Source: Methylomonas koyamae (GTDB lineage Bacteria; Pseudomonadota; Gammaproteobacteria; Methylococcales; Methylomonadaceae). Taken from it: a DNA stretch of 64,000 nucleotides. Numbering within the stretch: position 1 is the first letter of the stretch; each line of letters opens with the position of its first letter. The stretch covers positions 3,534,001-3,598,000 of the forward strand of contig NZ_AP019777.1 in assembly GCF_019669905.1 (NCBI RefSeq), given 5' to 3'. The notes beneath the pieces were generated by a model. That model searched no databases. It saw nothing but the letters and a program-made list of their open reading frames with translations, and was not told the origin of the DNA. A program made the translations under genes and the position numbers. This document shows positions 42,464 through 50,292 of the stretch, in pieces.

Positions 42464-45102
42464 ACGCTATTCTCGGCCAGGAAAGTTTGGATTTCGGGTT
42501 CCAGGCGCAGCATCGCCGCGCGCAGCAAGGCCAGATCGGCGCCGGCATCGTCATAGGCGGCTTCCAGGCCCGAGGATTCGATGCGCTGGGCGATCTGGCC
42601 GAATTCGAAGGCGCCGATGCTGTTGGCCGAGCCCTTCAAGGTATGCGCCGACAGGCGCAGGGCTTCGCCGTCGCGGCGTCTGATCGCCTCGGCGGCGTCT
42701 TCCAGCAAACCGGTGGACTGCTCCAGAAACAGCGACATCATCTTGGCCAGCAACTGGCTGCGGCCGCGCACCCGGTTGAGAGCCTCCTGCCATTCCAGTA
42801 CCGGCGCTGCCGGCGCCGCAGCGCCGCTTTGGTGTTCCAGTTCTGCCGCCGCCATATTCCAACACTCCACAGTCGCTAGTAATTCCTGTTCCTGCACCGG
42901 TTTGGCGATGTAATCGTCCATGCCGGCGGCCAGACAACGTTCGCGGTCGCCCTTCAAGGCGTGGGCCGTCATCGCCACGATACGCTGGTGTTTTTGAGTT
43001 TGCGCTTCCGCGGCGCGGATCGCTTCGGTGGCCTGGAAGCCGTCCATCACCGGCATTTGCACGTCCATCAGGATCAAATCGAATCGGTCGCGCTGCAAAA
43101 TATCCAGCACTTCCTGGCCGTTGTTGGCGACTTGCACCGTATGGCCGCGCTCTTCCAGCAAGGCCACGGCCATGAACTGGTTCACCGGGTTATCTTCGGC
43201 CAACAGAATATTCAGTAATTTCGGCGGTTTCGCCAATACCAGCGGCCCGCGCTCGGCCGAACGGCTTTCGGCCTTGCCCAGCGCCGACTGGATCGCATGC
43301 CACAGCTCGGAGTGCTTGACAGGCTTGCGCACGTACAGATTAATACCCAGATCGCGGCAGCGTTCCGAGTCGTCGGGGCGGTCGGCCGACGACAGCATCA
43401 TGATGGTCACCGGCTCCAGCCGCGGGTCTTCGCGGATCATTTTCGCCACCATAAAGCCGTCCATGATCGGCATCATCGCATCGAGCAAAATCAAAGAATA
43501 AGTGCCGCCGGTTTCGGCCATGCGCTGTAAGGCCTCGATCGCCGCCTCGCCGCTGTCGACCGTGGTCGGGGCCATGCCCCAATGGTGCAGAATTTCCTCG
43601 AACACGCGCAGATTGATGTTGTTGTCGTCGACGATCAACACCGGCAGTCCTTTAACGTCGATCAAGGCCGGCGCGGCGGCTTCGGCGTCGCTCCGGCTAT
43701 GGCGGTCGAACCAGGCGCTGAAATAGAAGGTGCTGCCTTTGTGTTCCTCGCTTTCCAGCCACAACTGGCCGCCCATCAGTTCGACCAGCCGCGACGAGAT
43801 CGACAAGCCCAGGCCGGTACCGCCGAATTTGCGGGTGGACGAGGCGTCAATCTGGGCGAAGGCTTCGAAAATCAATTGCTGTTTGTCGCGCGGAATGCCG
43901 ATGCCGGTATCCTGCACGGAGAAATGCAGCCGCACCCGGTCGTCGTTGACCGCCTCGGGTTTGACCTGCAACACGATCTCGCCGTGCTGGGTAAATTTGA
44001 TCGCATTGCCGACCAGGTTGATGATGACCTGGTTCAAGCGGCCGATATCGCCCATCAGGTCGTCCGGGGTTTCCGGATCGATGCGCAGCATCAATTCCAG
44101 GCCTTTTTCGTGGGAATGGCCGGCCAGCAGTTTCAGCGTGTCGCCCAGGCTTTCCCGCAATTTGAACGGCGCGTGGTCCAGCTCCAGCTTGCGGGCGTCG
44201 ATCTTGGAAAAATCCAGAATGTCGTTGACGATGCGCAGCAAGGCATCGGCCGAACTGTTGGCCATCGATAAAAACTCGCGCTGCTGCGGCGTCAATTCGG
44301 TGCGTAAGGCCAGGCCGATCATGCCCATGATGCCGTTCATCGGCGTGCGAATCTCGTGGCTCATGTTGGCCAGAAATTCGGTCTTGGCGCCTGCCGCCTG
44401 CAACGCCGCGTCGCGGGCCGACACCAAGGCCTGGCGCATTTTCTCCAGATGCTCGGTCAAGGCCAGCACTTCGCTGATCTTGGTGCCGGAACTGAATTGG
44501 CGGGTGTGGTTGCCGGCGGCGATCTGTTCGGCTTCGTCGCGCAAACGCTCCAACGGACTGACCAAGCGGCGGCCGAACAAACCGACCACCAGTAGCGACA
44601 AACCCAGATAAATCGCGACGAAGTAGGCGCTGCGCTGGTAAATGACGACGATGTCGTGGCGCACCTGGCGTTCGTCGTAGCCCAACCGCAATATCGCCAG
44701 CGAACCGTCGTCGGGATTGGCGACCGGCACGGCCAGGAAGTAAATGTCGTCGCCGTGCTCGCCGAAGAAAAAGTCTTCCTGGAATTGCTGCTTGGCGTTG
44801 AGTTCGACATCGGCGTGCAATTCGCCGCTTTCGCTGACGATGTCGGCGTAAGCCAGGCGGCCGTTCAATAAAAAATCGCCTAACAATTCCTGCAATTCCC
44901 GGCTCTTGCCGCCGCCCAACCGCGGCGCGATCAAATTGCCGAACAACAGCGCGTCGGAGCGGACGAAGTTGACGAATTGTTCTTCCACGCTGGGCTTGAT
45001 CACCCGGTAAATGCCGAACAACAACACCGGCACCAGCAACAGGTGGATACCGACCACCGCCAAAATCATGCGTCCGTTGAAACTATGAAAAAACCGCCTC
45101 AT
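42460..45102 (-). CDS. Hybrid sensor histidine kinase (HAMP-HisKA-HATPase-REC-REC-HPt)
   Basis: The 880 residues start at ATG 45102, which overlaps the upstream stop as ATGA; a 6-residue longer start at 45120 is possible. Two membrane helices (about 12-32 and 158-180) flank a periplasmic sensor of about 120 residues. HAMP, HisKA with H249 (MSHEIRTPMNG), HATPase (N366, DTGIGIP, GTGLGLS), two receivers (D541 and D680) and a C-terminal HPt (H820, SAHTLKGSANS) follow. This is a complete phosphorelay ending on the coupled response regulator. The ligand probably comes via the small binding protein encoded just upstream. Confidence 0.95.
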   Translation of the reverse strand: MRRFFHSFNGRMILAVVGIHLLLVPVLLFGIYRVIKPSVEEQFVNFVRSDALLFGNLIAPRLGGGKSRELQELLGDFLLNGRLAYADIVSESGELHADVELNAKQQFQEDFFFGEHGDDIYFLAVPVANPDDGSLAILRLGYDERQVRHDIVVIYQRSAYFVAIYLGLSLLVVGLFGRRLVSPLERLRDEAEQIAAGNHTRQFSSGTKISEVLALTEHLEKMRQALVSARDAALQAAGAKTEFLANMSHEIRTPMNGIMGMIGLALRTELTPQQREFLSMANSSADALLRIVNDILDFSKIDARKLELDHAPFKLRESLGDTLKLLAGHSHEKGLELMLRIDPETPDDLMGDIGRLNQVIINLVGNAIKFTQHGEIVLQVKPEAVNDDRVRLHFSVQDTGIGIPRDKQQLIFEAFAQIDASSTRKFGGTGLGLSISSRLVELMGGQLWLESEEHKGSTFYFSAWFDRHSRSDAEAAAPALIDVKGLPVLIVDDNNINLRVFEEILHHWGMAPTTVDSGEAAIEALQRMAETGGTYSLILLDAMMPIMDGFMVAKMIREDPRLEPVTIMMLSSADRPDDSERCRDLGINLYVRKPVKHSELWHAIQSALGKAESRSAERGPLVLAKPPKLLNILLAEDNPVNQFMAVALLEERGHTVQVANNGQEVLDILQRDRFDLILMDVQMPVMDGFQATEAIRAAEAQTQKHQRIVAMTAHALKGDRERCLAAGMDDYIAKPVQEQELLATVECWNMAAAELEHQSGAAAPAAPVLEWQEALNRVRGRSQLLAKMMSLFLEQSTGLLEDAAEAIRRRDGEALRLSAHTLKGSANSIGAFEFGQIAQRIESSGLEAAYDDAGADLALLRAAMLRLEPEIQTFLAENSV

Positions 45103-45557
45103 TCCGCCGCTCCCTGCCATAACACGTTAACCGCTTTGATACCTTGATTGGCCCGCACCTGGTCTTCCCATAAGTAGGTCACGGTGCCGGGATGTTGTTG
45201 CAATGCCGCCAGCAAATCCTTCAAATCGCTGTAGCTTTCCGGCCGTTTGCCGCCTAGGCGGAACACGACGGAAATGGTCTGGTTTTCGTAGGCGTTCGCC
45301 GACATGAACGCCACTTTTTGCAGAAACACTTCGTAAATCAACGGGTCGCTGACGTTCAACAACGGCACCGGCCGTTCGCCGCCCTTCTCCAGCGGCACGC
45401 CCAGAAACAGTTTTCTGGCTTCCTGCACCGTCAACGCTGGTACCGACGAAGCGGTGCCGGTGACCAGCACCAGCGATTGTCTGGTAACCGCCTTCAGGCT
45501 TTGTACGCCGAGCACAAACAGCAAACCGAACAGGCACAGGCCGCGCAACCGTCTCAT
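45099..45557 (-). CDS. Small periplasmic binding protein (PstS/PhnD-like, single lobe)
   Basis: The 152 residues start at ATG 45557 (ATGA overlap with the barrel gene). A signal peptide (LCLFGLLFVLGVQSLKA) is followed by a half-size substrate-binding domain: VPALTVQEARKLFLGVPLEK, the phosphate-binding-protein-like F-L-G pattern, and RPESYSDLKDLLAALQQHPG near the end. Family members of this size are often fused to or encoded beside sensor kinases. Probably presents a ligand (perhaps an oxyanion) to the kinase. Confidence 0.75.
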   Translation of the reverse strand: MRRLRGLCLFGLLFVLGVQSLKAVTRQSLVLVTGTASSVPALTVQEARKLFLGVPLEKGGERPVPLLNVSDPLIYEVFLQKVAFMSANAYENQTISVVFRLGGKRPESYSDLKDLLAALQQHPGTVTYLWEDQVRANQGIKAVNVLWQGAAE

Positions 45558-46687
45558 GGAAATACCGCGCTCCATTGAAACATGACGACGCCGAAATGGT
45601 CGTCGCGCAAATGGTCGCGGGAAGCTTCGACCTTCAACGCCATGTTGTTATTGACTTTATAGCGCACGGCGCCCATGAAACGGTCGTCGACGAATTTGGG
45701 GAACATCGCCAGATAGGGGTCGTGGTTGGCGCCGAACGTACCTTCTACCCGGCCGACCAGGGTCCAGCGCGGCATCACCTCCCATTCCACCTGGCCGTAG
45801 GCGCTGAGGAAATCGTCGTTCTTGGCGCCGCCGTGCGGGTTTTCCAGCCGGTTATTGACGTAAACCAGTTCGCTGAGCAGCGTTACCGCATCGATCTGGT
45901 GGTTGGCGTAGGCGGTCGCAACGTACTGGATGACGTTGTTGACTGTCAATTCGTCGGAATGGATCTGGTTGTAAGCGCCGGAGATGCCGTACTCGTCGAC
46001 GCCGAAGCTGACTGGCTGGTAACCGAGGCGGAACGAGGCGGCCGGCCGGTGCGAGCCGGCCGGCTCCACCAGATTGAAGGCTTCCAGGCCGCGGTTGATT
46101 TGCGGGCCGGCGCCGGCACCTATCGTGTAATAAACGCCGCCCTCGTCGAGCTGGTGCACGCCTTCCCACAGAAAACCGGTCAGATGGTTCGGAATCACGC
46201 CGCCGGCCGTTTCGAAGGCCATGATGCCGGGCCGGCTGATCGTGGACTGCAAAAACGCGCCGTGGTGGAATTGCATATTCCAGTAGCCGATCGGGTTATG
46301 AAACCGCCCTAGCCACAGAGTGGATTCGTCGCCGATATGCAGGCCGAGTTGAAACCGTTCCAGATTATGGGTTTTGCTGCTGACCAGCCATTCGCCGAGA
46401 AAACGGAAGCGCTGGTAATCGGTGGTGTAAAACACGTTGATGGCCGGGATCACGTCGCCGGTACTGAGCTTCTTTTGCGGTTCCTGGTCGTAGCGGACGA
46501 TACCGGTCAAATCCGGAAACAACAGCAAATCGCCCGGCAGCATGCTGGCATCGCCACTCGCGGCGTGGCCGGCGTGGCCGAGCCCGGCCGCTTGCGCCGC
46601 GGCACAGGTCAATGCAAGGCCATGAATCGCCGCGGCAAGCGTACGCAGCTTACGGAAAAAGTTCGCTGAACGGTGTCGTCGCCGCAT
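45554..46687 (-). CDS. Outer membrane beta-barrel (porin-like) protein
   Basis: The 377 residues have a signal peptide (residues 12-34, LRTLAAAIHGLALTCAAAQA) and alternating amphipathic strands throughout (RFRFLGEWLVSSKTHNLERF; FQLGLHIGDESTLWLGRFHN), ending HFGVVMFQWSAVFP. It has a His/Gly-rich start of the mature protein (GLGHAGHAASG). It is the first gene of the sensory operon and overlaps the binding-protein gene as ATGA, so it may admit the sensed ligand. Exact family not assigned. Confidence 0.75.
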   Translation of the reverse strand: MRRRHRSANFFRKLRTLAAAIHGLALTCAAAQAAGLGHAGHAASGDASMLPGDLLLFPDLTGIVRYDQEPQKKLSTGDVIPAINVFYTTDYQRFRFLGEWLVSSKTHNLERFQLGLHIGDESTLWLGRFHNPIGYWNMQFHHGAFLQSTISRPGIMAFETAGGVIPNHLTGFLWEGVHQLDEGGVYYTIGAGAGPQINRGLEAFNLVEPAGSHRPAASFRLGYQPVSFGVDEYGISGAYNQIHSDELTVNNVIQYVATAYANHQIDAVTLLSELVYVNNRLENPHGGAKNDDFLSAYGQVEWEVMPRWTLVGRVEGTFGANHDPYLAMFPKFVDDRFMGAVRYKVNNNMALKVEASRDHLRDDHFGVVMFQWSAVFP

Positions 46688-47096
46688 GTTGGGTTCTCTG
46701 CCGAAAGAAGCCTGGCTAGATTGCTATTGGTTGAAAGTACAAGTCCGGGTCGAAATTTAGCGAAATGTATCACATTTCAAGCTGAGGTTGACGCTATTTC
46801 GTAACTGCCGGCCTCCGCCGCAACCCCGGGCCGCAGCAATGCGCCATCTGCCGCCAATATTTACGAAATGTCGTAACCGCTACGAATAATAGTAACGACT
46901 TTGGCCGGTTCCGTCCGCCGCCAGCCGGGCAAGCGCCCCGCAAAATCAAAAAAATACAAATACATTCAATAATTTATAAAAACAAAGCCGGCAACTAGGT
47001 TATTTGGCCCGGGATTTGCCATAAGTGAAATAGTTCTCTTACTTCACAACGACAAACGTCGTTTAATCCAACCAGACCGAACGGGAGCCGATTGCC
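46688..47096. promoter_or_regulatory. Divergent regulatory region with palindromes
   Basis: 409 bases between the sensory operon and a small-gene unit. It contains a perfect inverted repeat GAAATG-TATCA-CATTTC (46762-46778) and TTACG-AAATGT-CGTAA (46861-46876), both built on an AAATG half-site and placed 130-270 bases before a sigma-54 promoter (47004-47020). They are good candidates for enhancer sites of the response regulator encoded in the neighbouring operon. Confidence 0.55.
47004..47020 (+). promoter_or_regulatory. Sigma-54 promoter
   Basis: TTGGCCCGGGATTTGCC has GG at 47006-47007 and GC at 47018-47019, the exact 12-base offset of -24/-12 promoters. The expected start is near 47031, about 65 bases before ATG 47097. 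A sigma-54 activator gene lies at the end of the divergent operon. Confidence 0.75.
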
Positions 47097-47300
47097 ATGA
47101 ACAGATTACGCCTTCCCCATTATTGCGACAGATGCGGCGACAGCTTGTCGCAACACGAACAACGCCTGTACAGCGACGGCGAGGCTTTATGCGCATTCTG
47201 CGAACAAATGCGTAGCGAAGCGCTGGAAATTTACCGGCAAAACCTGGCGCGCAAAGCCGAAATGCCGCGCCTGCGGCCGGTCAAAAACGCTTGCCTGTGA
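47097..47300 (+). CDS. Small zinc-ribbon-like protein (67 aa)
   Basis: The 67 residues hold two CxxC pairs, CDRC (C10, C13) and CAFC (C32, C35), separated by an acidic turn, followed by a helical basic tail (RSEALEIYRQNLARKAEMPR). This is the outline of a zinc ribbon that binds DNA, RNA or a protein partner. GGGAG lies 8 bases upstream of the ATG. It is the first gene under the sigma-54 promoter at 47004. Confidence 0.7.
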   Translation: MNRLRLPHYCDRCGDSLSQHEQRLYSDGEALCAFCEQMRSEALEIYRQNLARKAEMPRLRPVKNACL

Positions 47301-47349
47301 GCGCCGCCCACGCCGGCGGCCAACGACAAAAACCACCAGGAGCACGTAA

Positions 47350-47568
47350 ATGAACCCTTCCAAACTGCTAACGGCCTACTGGCACGAGTTGAAACGCTGC
47401 GCGATCAGCCTGCTGTTCATCGTCATAGGCTTGTTTTTGGCTACGGCCAATGCGCCGGCGGCAGAGGCCACGGCATTAACCGGATCGACCGAGCCGGCAG
47501 CCGTGACGACGCCGGCTGAGCCCAACCCGTCCTGCCCCCGGATAGCGAATTTTTTTAGTCAGCGGTAA
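47350..47568 (+). CDS. Small single-span membrane protein (72 aa)
   Basis: AGGAG lies 8 bases before ATG 47350. One membrane helix (about 17-36, CAISLLFIVIGLFLATANAP) is followed by an Ala/Thr/Pro-rich tail with one cysteine (NPSCPRIANFF). It lies 49 bases after the zinc-ribbon gene and before a terminator, so the two form one unit. Function unknown; small sigma-54-driven membrane peptides sometimes tune sensor kinases. Confidence 0.6.
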   Translation: MNPSKLLTAYWHELKRCAISLLFIVIGLFLATANAPAAEATALTGSTEPAAVTTPAEPNPSCPRIANFFSQR

Positions 47569-47582
47569 CAGCAACCTCCAGT

Positions 47583-47619
47583 CGGGCGAACGCCATACGG
47601 CGTCCGTCCGGTTTTTTTT
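47583..47619 (+). terminator. Intrinsic terminator of the two-gene sigma-54 unit
   Basis: An inner perfect stem ACGCC/GGCGT (47590-47603 region, loop ATAC), extended outward by CGGGCG/CGTCCG, ends in eight Ts (47612-47619). Confidence 0.75.
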
Positions 47620-47922
47620 GCGTTTCGCCCGGCATTGACTGTGTCCGAGCCCGCGGTAAGCTGGTTAGCACGGGGTTGGCGTCCGGTCAAGACTGTATCC
47701 CTCGAAGCGCATCCGAAGGCGATCGCCGCCATCCCCACCCGAAAAACCGTCTCGGCTTGACTATGCCGAGTTGCAAGGTAACTTGGCTCCGGTGGTGCTC
47801 GTGCTGCTTCGGTTTAGGTTGGAGATAGCTAAAACGGACACATTAGCGCCACTGACTCATTTACGCAGCCCCCTCCCTCGAACAATGCCACTCCCGCTTC
47901 CACCTGCGCGGCTAGCTCCGGG
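47620..47922. other. Non-coding gap, nothing recognised
   Basis: About 300 bases between the terminator and the convergent sensor gene. No frame with a ribosome site, no repeat and no RNA gene could be seen. Confidence 0.5.
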
Positions 47923-49944
47923 TTATAGCGGTATGAACACGAAGGCCAGCACATCGTTGCAGTAACCATCCGCGGTTTTGTATTCGCGGTAGCCCTTCCC
48001 GGCCGCAATCCCTAACACATAATTCGCTCCCTCGTGGCGCAGCAGCGACGAGCTGGTCTGGCCGTTTTTCAAAGCAAAGTGGCTATCGTCCAGCGGCAAA
48101 CGTTCGCCGACCCGGTAATGGCCATGGTTGGCAAGCCCCAAAATTCGGCCCTGGCGATCGGTAAACGCGGCAAAACTGTTTTTCAGCGGCGCGCCGCCGG
48201 CTTCTTTGGGAAGGAGCTCCCGCAGCATCGCGCTGAATTGCGGTTCGCTGTCGAACACAATGCCGATACCGCCCACCACCCGGCCGTTGCCGGCCGGATC
48301 GGTCACGGCGGCGTTATAAATATAGGTGTGGCGGCCTTGATAGAAGCGGCTCGGCACGAAATCGGAAACCCCGTAATGCTGACTGTCGGCGTTGTTCAAT
48401 ACGGTTCTGCAGCCGCTGGCTTCGTCGGCCTTGCTGCCGATCAACGCCGTTTGCGTCGCATCCGACACCGCGACAATCTCGCCGTGGGCATCGTACAGGT
48501 ACAGGTTGGTATACACCGTGTACAGCGCGTTGATATAAGCCAGGATTTCGCACATTTGCCGCTTCTCCACAGCAGTGGTTTCGGTTTTGGCCAGATTGCG
48601 GCGGAAAGCCGAAGTCAAGGCCCACCAGCGGCAATCGTTGGCCCGTTCGTACAGGTTACGATCCATGATGTTGACGGCGAGCGACGCTAAAAAACCGGCG
48701 TTGTTCAGATGCGACGACATCACCGTGACTTCCTGCAGACTGTTCACCGAAGCCGCGAAAATGCCGGCAATATCGGTACCGATCTGTTTGATCGCTTCCA
48801 GCACCGGCATGAATTCGGCCGCATTCTGGCGGGCGGAGGCGATTTTGCCGTTCAACACCAGCAGCCCCAAATCGGCGTTGATATCGACAGAAGCTTTGTG
48901 GATTTCCTTTAATTCCGGCGGAAAACTGTCCGACTGGCCGATGATCTCGCTGTAGTCGGCACCGCCCTGCTCGTCGCCAGCGCGGCCGAAAGCAAAATCC
49001 AGCCGCGTCATCATCTGCCCGCGCCAACCCAGGCCGTAGTATCCCTGATAGCCGTTACCGGGCCGGGTATTGACGATGTAATCCTGGCCCTGAAAATTGA
49101 CCAAGCCGACCGCCTCGCTACGCGGAAAGCGGGTATCCACCGGCAGCAATTGCTCGTTGCTGCTGGCGATAACCCGCCGCTCCGCATCCAGGATGGCGAT
49201 GATGCCGCGGTCGCCCGCCGCCAACAAATCGGCAAATATGCCGCGCATTTCGTCTTCGAAGCGAAAACACAGGCACAGCACGCCCAACACCCGAGAGTTC
49301 TTTTGGTCGGTTTCGGTGATCTTGCAGGAATAAATCAGTGAGCGGCAACGTTCGGCTTGCAACACACTGTAACGGAAGGTTTCCAGATAATCGCGGTCGC
49401 TGTGCAAGGTCTCCGCCACCAGCGGGTCGCTGCCTTCGATCCGGTTATCCGGGTCCAAATGCGCCCGCAACCGGCCCTGCGCATCGAAAATGGCGATTTC
49501 GTCGTAAACGCTGTACTTTTTCACGTATTCGCGCAAACGGTTTTCGATGCAGCGGACTTGTTCCGGCTCCGGCTCGGTCTGAGCCAAAAACACCCGAATA
49601 TCGTCGTCGGTGGCCAGAAAGCCGACGTCGGCGGTGCGCTCGAACAAATTTCGCACCAGCAGATCGATCGCCACCTGCGCTTTCGAGGCATTGTCCAGCA
49701 CCAGCTTCTGCACGTTCTCCACCAGCAGGTTATGGGTCAGTTTGCGCTGCAATTCGCCGAATTTGCTTTGCGTACGTGCCATATCGTCCAGAATGGTCGG
49801 CGCAACATTGTGGCTGTTGATCTTGCCGATCAACGTGATTTTTCCCCACCAGTCGTTCAGTTGCGCCAGACGCGTTTCGAAATTTCTGACGTCGACCATT
49901 GCGTTCAGTAGCTTGGGCGTATGTTTCTCGATCAATGCATTCAT
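47923..49944 (-). CDS. Soluble tandem cache-like sensor protein
   Basis: The 673 residues start at ATG 49944 (GGGAT 8 bases upstream; an opening at 50094 is unlikely). It has no membrane helix and no methyl-accepting signalling tip. Two homologous halves are visible. The first opens LLVRNLFERTADVGFLATD and later has QDYIVNTRPGNGYQGY; the second opens NIMDRNLYERANDCRWWALT and ends ANYVLGIAAGKGYREY. Each contains a cache/PAS-like FDAQGRLRA or YDAHGEIVA core. A helical link joins them (GKIASARQNAAEFMPVLEAI). It is probably a cytoplasmic ligand sensor. It is divergent from a c-di-GMP enzyme gene that it may control. Confidence 0.7.
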   Translation of the reverse strand: MNALIEKHTPKLLNAMVDVRNFETRLAQLNDWWGKITLIGKINSHNVAPTILDDMARTQSKFGELQRKLTHNLLVENVQKLVLDNASKAQVAIDLLVRNLFERTADVGFLATDDDIRVFLAQTEPEPEQVRCIENRLREYVKKYSVYDEIAIFDAQGRLRAHLDPDNRIEGSDPLVAETLHSDRDYLETFRYSVLQAERCRSLIYSCKITETDQKNSRVLGVLCLCFRFEDEMRGIFADLLAAGDRGIIAILDAERRVIASSNEQLLPVDTRFPRSEAVGLVNFQGQDYIVNTRPGNGYQGYYGLGWRGQMMTRLDFAFGRAGDEQGGADYSEIIGQSDSFPPELKEIHKASVDINADLGLLVLNGKIASARQNAAEFMPVLEAIKQIGTDIAGIFAASVNSLQEVTVMSSHLNNAGFLASLAVNIMDRNLYERANDCRWWALTSAFRRNLAKTETTAVEKRQMCEILAYINALYTVYTNLYLYDAHGEIVAVSDATQTALIGSKADEASGCRTVLNNADSQHYGVSDFVPSRFYQGRHTYIYNAAVTDPAGNGRVVGGIGIVFDSEPQFSAMLRELLPKEAGGAPLKNSFAAFTDRQGRILGLANHGHYRVGERLPLDDSHFALKNGQTSSSLLRHEGANYVLGIAAGKGYREYKTADGYCNDVLAFVFIPL

Positions 49945-50292
49945 ATGACTCAATCCCTGCAAAGTTAGCGGATGCGAAACCGCGGCCGCTAATTTGCAAC
50001 GCCCCGGCGCAGGTCTGATAGCAGGATTCGTACCAGCGCCAATGCCAGCCATTTTTTGCGAAACCCGTCTCACCCCCAACTCACAGCGCACCAAGCCAGC
50101 GCATATCGCACCAAGCTGAATCAGCCCATTTTGCCCAAAATTAGGTCCCAGGCACTAGAACCAGGCACAACAGCGCCGCTGGCGTGCAAATTGCCGCCGC
50201 CTCCGCGTCCGGCAACGGCGGCGGTTCCCGCCAATCGGCAGCGGGTACGAAATGTGCTTAACTCCTGGTTGGTTTATTCAACGATCCCCTTC
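49945..50292. other. Divergent intergenic region, no gene
   Basis: About 350 bases between the sensor gene and the GGDEF-EAL gene. In-frame extensions of both neighbours reach into it (to 50094 and 50056), but these are low-complexity Pro/Ala/Arg translations without ribosome sites. No confident promoter was found. Confidence 0.5.
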
